Source: Schoenoplectus triqueter (Eukaryota; Streptophyta; Magnoliopsida; Poales; Cyperaceae). From it: 54,136 nucleotides of DNA. A program made the position numbers and the translations under genes. Below the pieces are notes generated by a model. The model saw only the letters and a list, made by a program, of their open reading frames with translations. It ran no database searches and was not told the origin of the DNA. The stretch spans positions 1 through 54,136 of the forward strand of contig CAXKVV010000333.1 of assembly GCA_964058805.1 (NCBI GenBank), given 5' to 3'. Below are positions 11,131-23,979 of this stretch, in pieces (positions within the stretch are counted from its first letter, which is position 1; each line of letters opens with the position of its first letter).

Positions 11131-14100
11131 CTCTATTTATCTATGTAGAAAATTATTTACAAAAATAATAGGAAAAGGGGTAGCTATTAATTAGAGTTTC
11201 ATTTATATTTTTGGGATTTTTTATAATAGCTAAAGTAGTAAAATTTTATTTTTATTATTTCTAAACTCTATTTATTCTATAGAAAATTACTTACAAAAAT
11301 AATAGAAAATAAAATGGCTTTTTTTTTATTTGTATTTTTAAAATGTTTATGGCTATGATTTTTTATTTGTATTTTTAAAATGTTTATAATAGCCAAAGTA
11401 ATGGAATTCTATTATTATATTCTATTATATTGAAATACTATTCATTATGTAAGAATTATTTACAAAATCAAAAGGTGGTTAGCTATACTATTTTACTATT
11501 ATTATTTTTTTTATTATTATTATATTTTTTTATAATAGCTAAAAAGAAATCATTACTAATATTCTATCTTGTTTATTATACTATTCATTATATCTATTTC
11601 TATTATTTCTATTTATTATCTATAGAAAAGTATAAGAGATGAAATTCATTATGTTTTTATTACAACTATTATTTTTATTACATTTTATCCATCAAAAGTA
11701 TATTTTTTTGTATATTTGTATAGAAATAACAAAAGAAATGCAATTCATATTATAAAACTATACTATCATTCTTTATTATAAAAGAAAATGTATTTTACTA
11801 CTTATTACCATAGTAGTACATATTTTGTATCTTTTGTTCTATTTATTATTTTTATTATTCTTTTTACAGAAAATATCAACATAATATCTATTATTGTTCA
11901 TATTTTTTATTTATCAAAGAATATAGCTAATCTCATTATTTATTATAGTATATTACTATCATCATTATTATTTCATGGAAAATCACTTGAAAAATCACTA
12001 AAATATATCTAGTTATTATTTATAATTTTTATTGGTGTTTTTGGTATTTTTATAGTATTTAAAATGACAAGTCAAAGCTAGGTCAACTATATCAATATAT
12101 GTAATGTATTTTGCTTTTAAAATTTTTTATCATGATTATATTTTTAAAACTGGAATATTATTGTATAGAAAAATAGTATGAAAAATAAGAAAATTTTAGA
12201 AACAAATTTGAGTCAATTTGGAGTTCAGGAACATTTTCAAATCATTTATTTACTCCATATTATCACTATTCTGTTATTATTTAATTAATGGGCTTAATCT
12301 GGGCCTTTGGATCCATATTTAGATTAGTGCATATCTTTCATATATCTTTACTCTTATTTGAATCGTCCGATATATTTTGAGATTAGTTCTTAGTAGATGA
12401 ACGATTTAGATGCACTCATTATTATCCCTTTTAACGGTCGATTCACGGGAGACGTTGGATTTCTTTGAGATTCACTAAGATCCGTGTCCGTGCATCAAAT
12501 CTCGCGCAGAAGCTTCTCTTCATCCCCTCTGCCGATCACTTCACTGAGATACGTGCTACCGCGCTTCCGGTGATCGGAGCTCTTGATCGATGATCGGCCA
12601 CTACCCCTAGCATCGCCCTACTCAGAGGAGTATGATCTTGATCTTTGATTCGAGATCCATCGGTCAGATTGCTACATAATCCAGTACCGTTTCGGTACAG
12701 TTCATAATTCGGTACCGATTGCTTTGATTGCTTATTTTGATCAAATTGCCGATTGATTCTCATGAAATCTTTCAGACTAATCTTTGTTAATTGATGTTAT
12801 ACCGGATTATTTATTCAATTTTGCTTTAATTCCAATCTTCTTCGAGTAATTGGTCTCGTTATGTACTGGTACCGCGCGATTCAACTCAAACAGTCAAATT
12901 CCTTTCAACTGATGCTTGATTTTGGTGATGCTTCTCCTTTTGCATATGTGATACTGTTACATCACCATGTTCAAGTTATCAATTCAACTTCAATACAATG
13001 GTATCGGTTTGAATTTCACTGATTGTCAGATCGACAGAATTGAGAGGATGAAAATCCTTCTACCAATTTGTCTAATCCACCGATCAAATGGAGAATGGGA
13101 AGCCTACAAGAGGCCTACTACCAGTCTTATGCCTTCAGATCCCTTGCTGAGAGAAGAACAAAGTAAAAATACTGGAAAATGGATTTAAACCCAAAATTTG
13201 AATGTTTGAGCTGAATTTTCTAATCTCATTCATATAGCCATAGTGATTCATATCATAAATTGATTTTGAACAGAGCAAGACTGAAGATCATACATCAAGA
13301 ATTAATAAAGAATTTAAAAGAAATCAAATACAAATGAAAATTCCAATAGAAATGGTTAAATCGGCTTACATAATTGCAACAATTGAAATTCTCATTTTAC
13401 ATTTACCTTGTTCAACTGAGAATGCACCAAGATTACTAAATTTCAATCGAATTGAGAGAGCTAGGCTTGCTCTACTATCAATTGATCTCAATTTCGGCCT
13501 TGGAGATGATTTTCACCCTTTCTTTCCTTCTCTTGCTACTATATATCTCTCTCTCTCTCTCTCAATTGCCAGATTTTTCAGAGCTGCTTTCTGTGTTCTC
13601 CAATTCAGTTTATATAGGCTGAAGGTATGAAATTTGCTAAATGGTGATTGGTTAGAGGATTAGCACTTGGATCACGGTTTAAATTCAATCTTCACCCTTG
13701 GTTCGGCTTAGATCAATGGTTGGGATGCTACTGTGCTTTCTAATCACTCAATTGAGTCAACCTTTGGCAGCTAGGCCGTTTGAGTTAGTTACACACATTT
13801 TCATATTTACCCTCTTGCCATTCTCTTGACTTAACCGGCCTTCACTCACTTTTGGATCATTCTAGAACTTTCTCCATACTTGGCAATCACCAGAGGGTCC
13901 CTCTGGATACTATAAAAGCCTTTACACAGTTTAAATTTCTTATTTCTCCATTTAAGCCCGATTTTCCACTCAATCACCATTGCTATCACTCTTTCACCAA
14001 TTCATTCAATTGCAAGCTTTTTCAGCTTCCTCTTAGCTCTAGTAATTGATCTAGTCTGTCTTTTGCATTGTCTTTATACCCTATTGTTGAGTTTGAGCTC

Positions 14101-14360
14101 ACTGCCTTTTACCCGATTGGTAATCTGGTGGAATACTATTGCAAAGCTCCAAAAGGCATTATCTTTGCATCCAGAGAGCATCGCCTTGGTGAGAGAAAGC
14201 TACTTGCATAATCAATTTCACATCTGTAAACTTGCAAAGGTCAATCCCAATTTCAACCTTACTAACTGTTTTAGACTAATTTTCCCTGTTCTTTTCGTAA
14301 TCTCCAAAATTCATAGCTTTTCCATGCTTTAATCAATGTTCTGCATCTTTATATTGAAGG
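11131..14360. other. Non-coding interior of the insertion
   Basis: It is AT-rich up to about 12.3 kb and more balanced afterwards. Only short, unconserved open frames are present. A (CT)n run lies near 13545-13562. I recognise no gene, no retroviral motif and no structural RNA here. Confidence 0.5.
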
Positions 14361-14375
14361 AATTTGAATCATCGC

Positions 14376-14552
14376 GCCGTCTCTAGCTTATTCATCCATG
14401 GCGCCTCTCGATCAATCGCGCGGAAGAAAGAGACGCAGAGGAAGAAGAGAAGAAGGAGGCGCCTCTGGAGGGGTTGGCCTCGGCGCATGTGAACCGCAAC
14501 GGAGTGGGGCCCACAGTCAGAGGGATGGTGTGCAAGAGCCAGGTACACCTTT
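14376..14552 (+). other. GC-rich, gene-like fragment inside the insertion
   Basis: This is a short GC-rich island in AT-rich surroundings. One + strand frame stays open through it and gives an acidic/basic stretch (EERDAEEEEKKEAPLEGL, then ASAHVNRNGVGPTVRGMVC), reaching CAG-GTACAC, which could be a splice donor. A second + frame starting with ATG at 14398 (MAPLDQSRGRKRRRGRR) is also open. It could be a captured exon fragment or chance. I do not recognise the protein. Confidence 0.25.
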
Positions 14553-14809
14553 CCTTTCTTTCTCCTTTATTTAAATTCCAGTTGTATTTGAATGAGTTTG
14601 GTTCACATAGTGGCTTATGCGCCTCTGATTCATAAACCTGACAATAGGGTCCCACTTGTAAGTCTACTGTGTCTAGGCTTACAAAGATGATTATTAACTG
14701 ATTAATTCACAGATTATCATTAATCATGCTGAGTTGGCTTGTCATGATTGGTTGATTGCTTATTAAACAAACCCTTAGTGTTAATAATCTGTGTATGATG
14801 TGGCTCTGT

Positions 14810-15225
14810 AATATAGTGCCATGTGGCACCTTGTGTGTTGCCCTGTACCAACCATAAAGAGCCATCTGTCACTCTTTATACACGCTGTATGGTGACATGG
14901 CACCAGTGAGTGCATGCCATGTGGCATCCAGTGGGGCCCACTTGTCAGTCGCCTTATAGCATAGTGGGATTCACAGTGGTGAGGTGGACCAATAAGGGAA
15001 GGCCACATGGCAATGGGCTGTTGAGGTGGCCTTATAGCATGCTGCCATTTGTCTAGCTGCTGGATGAAGTGGCTGCTGATGTGGACCAATGGCTGACTGC
15101 CATGTGGCATAGGTGGGGCCCACTTGTCAGGTCTGTAGGGGTGTGGGACCCACATGGCTGAGGTGGACCAATGAGGTGCTGACACGTGGCATGAGGTGGC
15201 CCAATAAAATGCTGACACGTGTCAC
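14810..15225. repeat. Degenerate repeats rich in GCCATGTGGCA and GTGGGGCCCAC motifs
   Basis: The motifs (t)gccatgtggca, gacacgtggca, gaggtggaccaat and gtggggcccacttgtcag recur in irregular order. The long minus-strand open frame here (14781-15218) is built from these repeats and shows no protein family signature, so it is not called as a gene. Confidence 0.6.
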
Positions 15226-15644
15226 ACCCTCTCTCTTCTCTGATTCGGTATAGGTGTGCTTAGGATCCCCAGTTTGCACCCAGATGAGTCTCTGTCCCCA
15301 GATTGCACCCAGATGAACCCTTGATTGAATCTCAGCCTTTGATTAATCCATTTATTCTGCCTTTATCTTCCCTGAATTTATTTTAATAGCTCCACTTATC
15401 CAAAAATCATGAAATTTTCACCAAAAATCCCTAAATTCATGATGATCATCCCTGTAATTTTTAATTCCATTTTTGCCCTTGCCTCTCTGAATTAAAAATT
15501 CTTTTATTCATAAAACCCTATTATTCCTTATGAATTAATCCCTGATCTCAATTGTAGCTCAATGTCTCTGCCAATTATCTCCCTCTTGCAGAAACCACCC
15601 TAACTAAATACCAATTAGACTTATATTGATATTCATTAGGGCTT

Positions 15645-15880
15645 GATTTGATCAAATGCTGACTACTTATCAGCAATTAATACAAATCTAGACTTGATCA
15701 GGTGGTTGCTCCCAGCTTTGGCACCTGATCAGTCTTGTGAAATTGACTTTCAATCCCTTAACATGAGGGTGACTTGGTCAAAGAACTGACTACTTATCAG
15801 TAATTGACACAAATCAAAGCATGGTTAGGTGGTTGCTCACAGCTTTGGCACCAGGTCAGCCTTGAAAGCAAGATCACATT
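15645..15880. repeat. Imperfect direct duplication, about 127 bp
   Basis: The text 'tcaaatgctgactacttatc' at about 15652 and 'tcaaagaactgactacttat' at about 15778 each begin a unit that continues with 'ggtggttgctc(c/a)cagctttggcacc'. The two units are adjacent and diverged. Confidence 0.75.
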
Positions 15881-16094
15881 TGGAATTTCTTATAACTAGT
15901 TGCATCAAAATGCTAGCTTGGCATTGACATCATTTCATGTAGCATAGGGATTATACTGCTTAAGCTCCTTTCTAGGGTTAGCTCCAAAGGCAGATTTTTA
16001 GGGTTCAACTCTGACCCCCTTCAATAGGTCACTGAGGTGTGGGGTCCACCTGTCAGTGAAAATGGTCACATGGTGACTCATCAGATAGGCTATG

Positions 16095-16560
16095 TTGTTA
16101 GATTCATCTACAAGGGACTGCCAGGTGGGTCCCACTTGTCAGATAAAATGTAATCAAATGGCTGACCCATCAAGAGATTTTCTCTCTCCTAAATCTCCCG
16201 AGGGTCAGCCACCTCGAATGAGTAAGAGGTGGTGGGGTATTTATATCCTCGTCATTCACCCTATTATTTCATTGTGGGATTAATGCTTAACCCCTGTTCC
16301 GGGTTGGTTAGCTTTCTTAACAAAATAGGCTAGGTCCATGTCATTGGAGCTGCTCATAAGGGACTGCCATGTGGGTCCCACTTGTCAGAAAAGATATAAT
16401 CACATGGTGACACCCAAGAGGTCTCCTCTCTCCCTCGATCTTCTTGGGTGTCACTCATGCTGAGTGGATAGAGAATAGCGGGATATTTATACTTTTCACT
16501 TTGCGCTCAGCATTCCATTGTGGGACTAATGGATTTGTTCCGGGGTTAGGCAGCGACCTC
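16095..16560. repeat. Imperfect direct duplication, about 250 bp, LTR-like
   Basis: Two diverged copies each run through 'gggactgcca(g/t)gtgggtccca', a CT-rich stretch, a possible TATA element (tatttata, near 16220 and 16471) and 'ttgtgggattaatg' or 'ttgtgggactaatg'. A diverged copy in the opposite orientation lies at about 33250-33435. The TATA-like and repeat content suggests LTR or promoter material of an unrecognised retroelement. Confidence 0.6.
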
Positions 16561-16685
16561 TCCTGATCAGTGGGCCATCTTTTCATTGCTCTCTCTCTTC
16601 TCCCCCTTTCTTATGACTTATCATTAATCATCAATTTATTTTATTTATTCATCTATTCATCCTTGAAACTTTTCAAGGGTAAACA

Positions 16686-16690
16686 CCAAT
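16686..16690. repeat. Target-site duplication, right copy (ccaat)
   Basis: This is the partner of 9236-9240. The next base (16691) corresponds to HOR position 2158, directly following position 2157 at 9240. Confidence 0.85.
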
Positions 16691-16894
16691 TAAAACTTAG
16701 ATATGAATATTCTATGACGCTAATTTTTCACAAATGTAAGTGAGATGCATTAGAAACCGTTGTTTAAACAAGTTGTTTAAGATTTTGAACATTTTTTAAT
16801 CAAAACTACACATAATTTCGAGCGAATTAATATAATTGATCCCATCTATATCTGTTATTGGATTGTCAAATTAACACTTCGATATGAATATCAG

Positions 16895-19255
16895 AGGACA
16901 CTAATTTTTCATAAAACATAAGTAAGATACATTAGAAATTGCTGTTTAAACAAGTTGTTTAAGATTTTTAACATTTATTGCCTCATAACGACACAAATTT
17001 TCGTAAAAATTAATATAATTACTCCTAGCTATGCCTATTAGAAGATTATCCAATTATCACTTTGATATGAACATTCTACGATACGAATTTTGCATAAAAA
17101 AAATAAGTAAGATGCATTAATAACATCTGTTTAAACAAGTTGTTTGAGTTTTTTATAATTTTTGGCTGCATAACTACACATAATTTCGCTCAGATTAATA
17201 TAATTACTACTAATTATGCCTATTATATAATTATCCAAATAAAACTCCAATATGAATATCCTATAACCGTAATTTTTCATAAAGATATATAAGATACATT
17301 TGAAACTGCTGTTTAAACAAGTTGTTTCAGATTTTCAAAATTTATTTGTCTCATTACTACTTATAATTTCGTGAAAATTAATATAATTACTCCTAATTGT
17401 GTCTATTAGAAGATTATCCAATTAATACTTCAATATGAATATTCTACGACACTAAGTTTGCACAAAACATAAATAAGATGCATTAAGAAATAGCGGTTTA
17501 AACTAGTTGATTGAGTTTTTCAAATTTCTTGCCGCATACCTAAATATAATGTCATGAAAATTAATATAATTACTCCTAATTATGTCTATTATAAGATTAT
17601 ATAATTAAAACTTTGATATGAATATTACATGACGCTAATTTGGCACAAAACATAAGTAAGATGCATTAAAAACTGCTGTTTAAACAAGTTGTTTGACTTT
17701 TTTAAAACTTTTGGCCCCATAAATACCCTATAATTACTCCTAATTATGCCTATTATACGATTGTTCAATTAACACTTCGATATGAATATTCTACGACACT
17801 ATTTTCTCCCAAAACATAAGTAAGACGCATTATAAACAGCTATTTAAAAAACTTATTTGAGTATTTCAAAATTTTTGGCCCCATAACTACACATAATTTA
17901 GTGAAAATTAATATTATCACTCCTAATTATGGCTATTAAAATATTATCTAATTAACACTTCAATATGAACATTCTACAACACTAATTCTGCACAAAACAT
18001 AAGTAGAAGGCTTTTAAAACAGCTGTTTAAACAAGTTGTTTGAGTTTTTTTATAATTTTTGGCCGCATAACTACACATAATTTCTTATAAGTTAATATAA
18101 TTAGTCCTAAGCATGGCCATTTTAAGATCTTCTAATGAAATCTTTAATATGAATATTCTACGACACTAATTTTGAACAAAACATAAGTAAGATGCATTAA
18201 AAACAGCTGTTTAAACAAGTTATTTGAGTTTTTCAAAATTTTTGGCTGCATAACTACACATAATTTCTTATAAATTAATATAATTACTCCTAGATATGTC
18301 CATTGTAAGATTTTCCAATTAAAATTTCGACATGAATATTCTACAACACTAATTTCGCACAAAACATAAGTAAGATGCATTAAAAACTGCTGTTTAACCA
18401 AGTTGTTTGATCTTTCTAAATTTTTTGGCCGCATAACTGGACATAATTTCGTATAAATTAAATATAATCACTCATAATTATGTCTTTTATAATATTTTTC
18501 AATTAACACATTGATATGAATATTCTACGATACTAATTTTTCACAAAACATAAGTAAGATGCATTAGAAACTGTTACTTAAAAAAGTTGTTTGAGTTTTC
18601 AACATTTTTGCCCTCATAACTACACATAATTTCGTAAAAATTAATATAATCACTCCTAATTATGCCTTTCATAAGATTGTCCAATTAACACTTCGATATG
18701 AATATCCTACGACACTCATTTTTCATAAAACATAAGTAGGGTATATTAGAAACTGCTGTTTAAACAAGTTGTTTAAGATTTTTAACATTTTTTTACTCAT
18801 AACTACACATAATTTCATCAAAATTAATGTAATTACTCCTAATTATACCTGTTAGAAGATTATCAAATTAACACTTCGATATGAACATTGTACGACACAA
18901 ATTTTGCACAAATCATGAATAAGATGCATTAAAAACGGTTGTTTAAACACGTTGTTTGAGTTTTTGAAATTTGTTGGCCGCATAACTACATATAATTTTA
19001 TAAAAAATAATATAATTACTCCTAATTATGCCTATCATATGATTGTCCAATTAAAACTTAGATATGAATATTCTATGACGCTAATTTTTCACAAATGTAA
19101 GTGAGATGCATTAGAAACCGTTGTTTAAACAAGTTGTTTAAGATTTTGAACATTTTTTAATCAAAACTACACATAATTTCGAGCGAATTAATATAATTGA
19201 TCCCATCTATATCTGTTATAGGATTGTGAAATTAACACTTCGATATGAATATCAG
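16895..19255. repeat. HOR copy 5 (2361 bp)
   Basis: A full 13-monomer unit. It shares the 'ataggattgtga' variant near its end with copies 1 and 2 but has its own changes, for example 'aaaatttcgacatg' near 18322. Confidence 0.92.
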
Positions 19256-21617
19256 AGGACACTAATTTTTCATAAAACATAAGTAAGATACATTAGAAAT
19301 TGCTGTTTAAACAAGTTGTTTAAGATTTTTAACATTTATTGCCTCATAACGACACAAATTTTCGTAAAAATTAATATAATTACTCCTAGCTATGCCTATT
19401 AGAAGATTATCCAATTATCACTTCGATATGAACATTCTACGATACGAATTTTGCATAAAAAAAATAAGTAAGATGCATTAATAACATCTGTTTAAACAAG
19501 TTGTTTGAGTTTTTTATAATTTTTGGCTGCATAACTACACATAATTTCGCTCAGATTAATATAATTACTACTAATTATGCCTATTATATAATTATCCAAA
19601 TAAAACTCCAATATGAATATCCTATAACCGTAATTTTTCATAAAGATATATAAGATACATTTGAAACTGCTGTTTAAACAAGTTGTTTCAGATTTTCAAA
19701 ATTTATTTGTCTCATTACTACTTATAATTTCGTGAAAATTAATATAATTACTCCTAATTGTGTCTATTAGAAGATTATCCAATTAATACTTCAATATGAA
19801 TATTCTACGACACTAAGTTTGCACAAAACATAAATAAGATGCATTAAGAAATAGCGGTTTAAACTAGTTGATTGAGTTTTTCAAATTTCTTGCCGCATAC
19901 CTAAATATAATGTCATGAAAATTAATATAATTACTCCTAATTATGTCTATTATAAGATTATATAATTAAAACTTTGATATGAATATTACATGACGCAAAT
20001 TTGGCACAAAACATAAGTAAGATGCATTAAAAACTGCTGTTTAAACAAGTTGTTTGACTTTTTTAAAACTTTTGGCCCCATAAATACCCTATAATTACTC
20101 CTAATTATGCCTATTATACGATTGTTCAATTAACACTTCGATATGAATATTCTACGACACTATTTTCTCCCAAAACATAAGTAAGACGCATTATAAACAG
20201 CTATTTAAAAAACTTATTTGAGTATTTCAAAATTTTTGGCCCCATAACTACACATAATTTAGTGAAAATTAATATTATCACTCCTAATTATGGCTATTAA
20301 AATATTATCTAATTAACACTTCAATATGAACATTCTACAACACTAATTCTGCACAAAACATAAGTAGAAAGGCTTTTAAAACAGCTGTTTAAACAAGTTG
20401 TTTGAGTTTTTTTATAATTTTTGGCCGCATAATTACACATAATTTCTTATAAGTTAATATAATTACTCCTAAGCATGGCCATTATAAGATCTTCTAATGA
20501 AAACTTTGATATGAATATTCTACGACACTAATTTTGAACAAAACATAAGTAAGATGCATTAAAAACAGCTGTTTAAACAAGTTATTTGAGTTTTTCAAAA
20601 TTTTTGGCTGCATAACTACACATAATTTCTTATAAATTAATATAATTACTCCTAGATATGTCCATTGTAAGATTTTCCAATTAAAACTTCGACATGAATA
20701 TTCTACAACACTAATTTCGCACAAAACATAAGTAAGATGCATTAAAAACTGCTGTTTAACCAAGTTGTTTGATCTTTCTAAATTTTTTGACCGCATAACT
20801 GGACATAATTTCGTATAAATTAAATATAATCACTCATAATTATGTCTTTTATAATATTTTTCAATTAACACATTGATATGAATATTCTACGATACTAATT
20901 TTTCACAAAACATAAGTAAGATGCATTAGAAACTGTTACTTAAAAAAGTTGTTTGAGTTTTCAACATTTTTGCCCTCATAACTACACATAATTTCGTAAA
21001 AATTAATATAATCACTCCTAATTATGCCTTTCATAAGATTGTCCAATTAACACTTCGATATGAATATCCTACGACACTCATTTTTCATAAAACATAAGTA
21101 GGGTATATTAGAAACTGCTGTTTAAACAAGTTGTTTAAGATTTTTAACATTTTTTTACTCATAACTACACATAATTTCATCAAAATTAATGTAATTACTC
21201 CTAATTATACCTGTTAGAAGATTATCAAATTAACACTTCGATATGAACATTGTACGACACAAATTTTGCACAAATCATGAATAAGATGCATTAAAAACGG
21301 TTGTTTAAACACGTTGTTTGAGTTTTTGAAATTTGTTGGCCGCATAACTACATATAATTTTATAAAAAATAATATAATTACTCCTAATTATGCCTATCAT
21401 ATGATTGTCCAATTAAAACTTAGATATGAATATTCTATGACGCTAATTTTTCATAAATGTAAGTGAGATGCATTAGAAACCGTTGTTTAAACAAGTTGTT
21501 TAAGATTTTGAACATTTTTTAATAAAAACTACACATAATTTCGAGCGAATTAATATAATTGATCCTATCTATATCTGTTATAAGATTGTCAAATTAACAC
21601 TTCGATATGAATATCAG
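19256..21617. repeat. HOR copy 6 (2362 bp)
   Basis: A 13-monomer unit with one extra A in 'gtagaaaggc' (about 20366). It shares 'gacgcaaatttgg' and 'ttttttgaccgc' with copy 7, so the two derive from a common recent duplication. Confidence 0.92.
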
Positions 21618-23979
21618 AGGACACTAATTTTTCATAAAACATAAGTAAGATACATTAGAAATTGCTGTTTAAACAAGTTATTTAAGATTTTTAACATTTA
21701 TTGCCTCATAACGACACAAATTTTCGTAAAAATTAATATAATTACTCCTAGCTATGCCTATTAGAAGATTATCTAATTATCATTTCGATATGAACATTCT
21801 ACGATACGAATTTTGCATAAAAAAAATAAGTAAGATGCATTAATAACATCTGTTTAAACAAGTTGTTTGAGTTTTTTATAATTTTTGGCTGCATAACTAC
21901 ACATAATTTCGCTCAGATTAATATAATTACTACTAATTATGCCTATTATATAATTATCCAAATAAAACTCCAATATGAATATCCTATAACCGTAATTTTT
22001 CATAAAGATATATAAGATACATTTGAAACTGCTGTTTAAACAAGTTGTTTCAGATTTTCAAAATTTATTTGTCTCATTACTACTTATAATTTCGTGAAAA
22101 TTAATATAATTACTCCTAATTGTGTCTATTAGAAGATTATCCAATTAATACTTCAATATGAATATTCTACGACACTAAGTTTGCACAAAACATAAATAAG
22201 ATGCATTAAGAAATAGCGGTTTAAACTAGTTGATTGAGTTTTTCAAATTTCTTGCCGCATACCTAAATATAATGTCATGAAAATTAATATAATTACTCCT
22301 AATTATGTCTATTATAAGATTATATAATTAAAACTTTGATATGAATATTACATGACGCAAATTTGGCACAAAACATAAGTAAGATGCATTAAAAACTGCT
22401 GTTTAAACAAGTTGTTTGACTTTTTTAAAACTTTTGGCCCCATAAATACCCTATAATTACTCCTAATTATGCCTATTATACGATTGTTCAATTAACACTT
22501 CGATATGAATATTCTACGACACTATTTTCTCCCAAAACATAAGTAAGACGCATTATAAACAGCTATTTAAAAAACTTATTTGAGTATTTCAAAATTTTTG
22601 GCCCCATAACTACACATAATTTAGTGAAAATTAATATTATCACTCCTAATTATGGCTATTAAAATATTATCTAATTAACACTTCAATATGAACATTCTAC
22701 AACACTAATTCTGCACAAAACATAAGTAGAAAGGCTTTTAAAACAGCTGTTTAAACAAGTTGTTTGAGTTTTTTTATAATTTTTGGCCGCATAATTACAC
22801 ATAATTTCTTATAAGTTAATATAATTACTCCTAAGCATGGCCATTATAAGATCTTCTAATGAAAACTTTGATATGAATATTCTACGACACTAATTTTGAA
22901 CAAAACATAAGTAAGATGCATTAAAAACAGCTGTTTAAACAAGTTATTTGAGTTTTTCAAAATTTTTGGCTGCATAACTACACATAATTTCTTATAAATT
23001 AATATAATTACTCCTAGATATGTCCATTGTAAGATTTTCCAATTAAAACTTCGACATGAATATTCTACAACACTAATTTCGCACAAAACATAAGTAAGAT
23101 GCATTAAAAACTGCTGTTTAACCAAGTTGTTTGATCTTTCTAAATTTTTTGACCGCATAACTGGACATAATTTCGTATAAATTAAATATAATCACTCATA
23201 ATTATGTCTTTTATAATATTTTTCAATTAACACATTGATATGAATATTCTACGATACTAATTTTTCACAAAACATAAGTAAGATGCATTAGAAACTGTTA
23301 CTTAAAAAAGTTGTTTGAGTTTTCAACATTTTTGCCCTCATAACTACACATAATTTCGTAAAAATTAATATAATCACTCCTAATTATGCCTTTCATAAGA
23401 TTGTCCAATTAACACTTCGATATGAATATCCTACGACACTCATTTTTCATAAAACATAAGTAGGGTATATTAGAAACTGCTGTTTAAACAAGTTGTTTAA
23501 GATTTTTAACATTTTTTTACTCATAACTACACATAATTTCATCAAAATTAATGTAATTACTCCTAATTATACCTGTTAGAAGATTATCAAATTAACACTT
23601 CGATATGAACATTGTACGACACAAATTTTGCACAAATCATGAATAAGATGCATTAAAAACGGTTGTTTAAACACGTTGTTTGAGTTTTTAAAATTTGTTG
23701 GCCGCATAACTACATATAATTTTATAAAAAATAATATAATTACTCCTAATTATGCCTATCATATGATTGTCCAATTAAAACTTAGATATGAATATTCTAT
23801 GACGCTAATTTTTCATAAATGTAAGTGAGATGCATTAGAAACCGTTGTTTAAACAAGTTGTTTAAGATTTTGAACATTTTTTAATAAAAACTACACATAA
23901 TTTCGAGCGAATTAATATAATTGATCCTATCTATATCTGTTATAAGATTGTCAAATTAACACTTCGATATGAATATCAG
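21618..23979. repeat. HOR copy 7 (2362 bp)
   Basis: A close sister of copy 6, with the same length, the same extra A and the same private variants. Confidence 0.92.

Larger units (their letters stand above)
9241..16685 (-). mobile_element. 7.4-kb non-coding retroelement-like insertion in the satellite array
   Basis: The inserted block begins with TG, ends with CA, is flanked by the 5-bp duplication ccaat, and leaves the HOR phase intact; this is the signature of one LTR-type integration. No convincing retroviral coding region was found in it. It contains an LTR of the family seen at 27941-28215 (inverted here), clusters of short tandem repeats, AT-rich and microsatellite stretches, and a GC-richer part with repeated GTGGG(T/G)CCCAC motifs. 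The two termini are not copies of each other: on the minus strand the block starts TGTTTACCC and ends GGGTCGCACA. It may be a LARD-like (large retrotransposon derivative) or a composite element. The assignment to the minus strand rests on LTR orientation only. Confidence 0.7.

Noticed and set aside
14781..15218. A 145-codon minus-strand open frame rich in His, Trp and Pro
   Set aside because: It is built from degenerate repeats of GCCATGTGGCA and GTGGGGCCCAC; there is no family resemblance, and codon use follows the repeat.
9241..16685. Simple complete LTR retrotransposon with matching LTRs at both ends
   Set aside because: The right end does not match the left LTR, and no gag-pol was found, so only a composite or LARD-like element is claimed.
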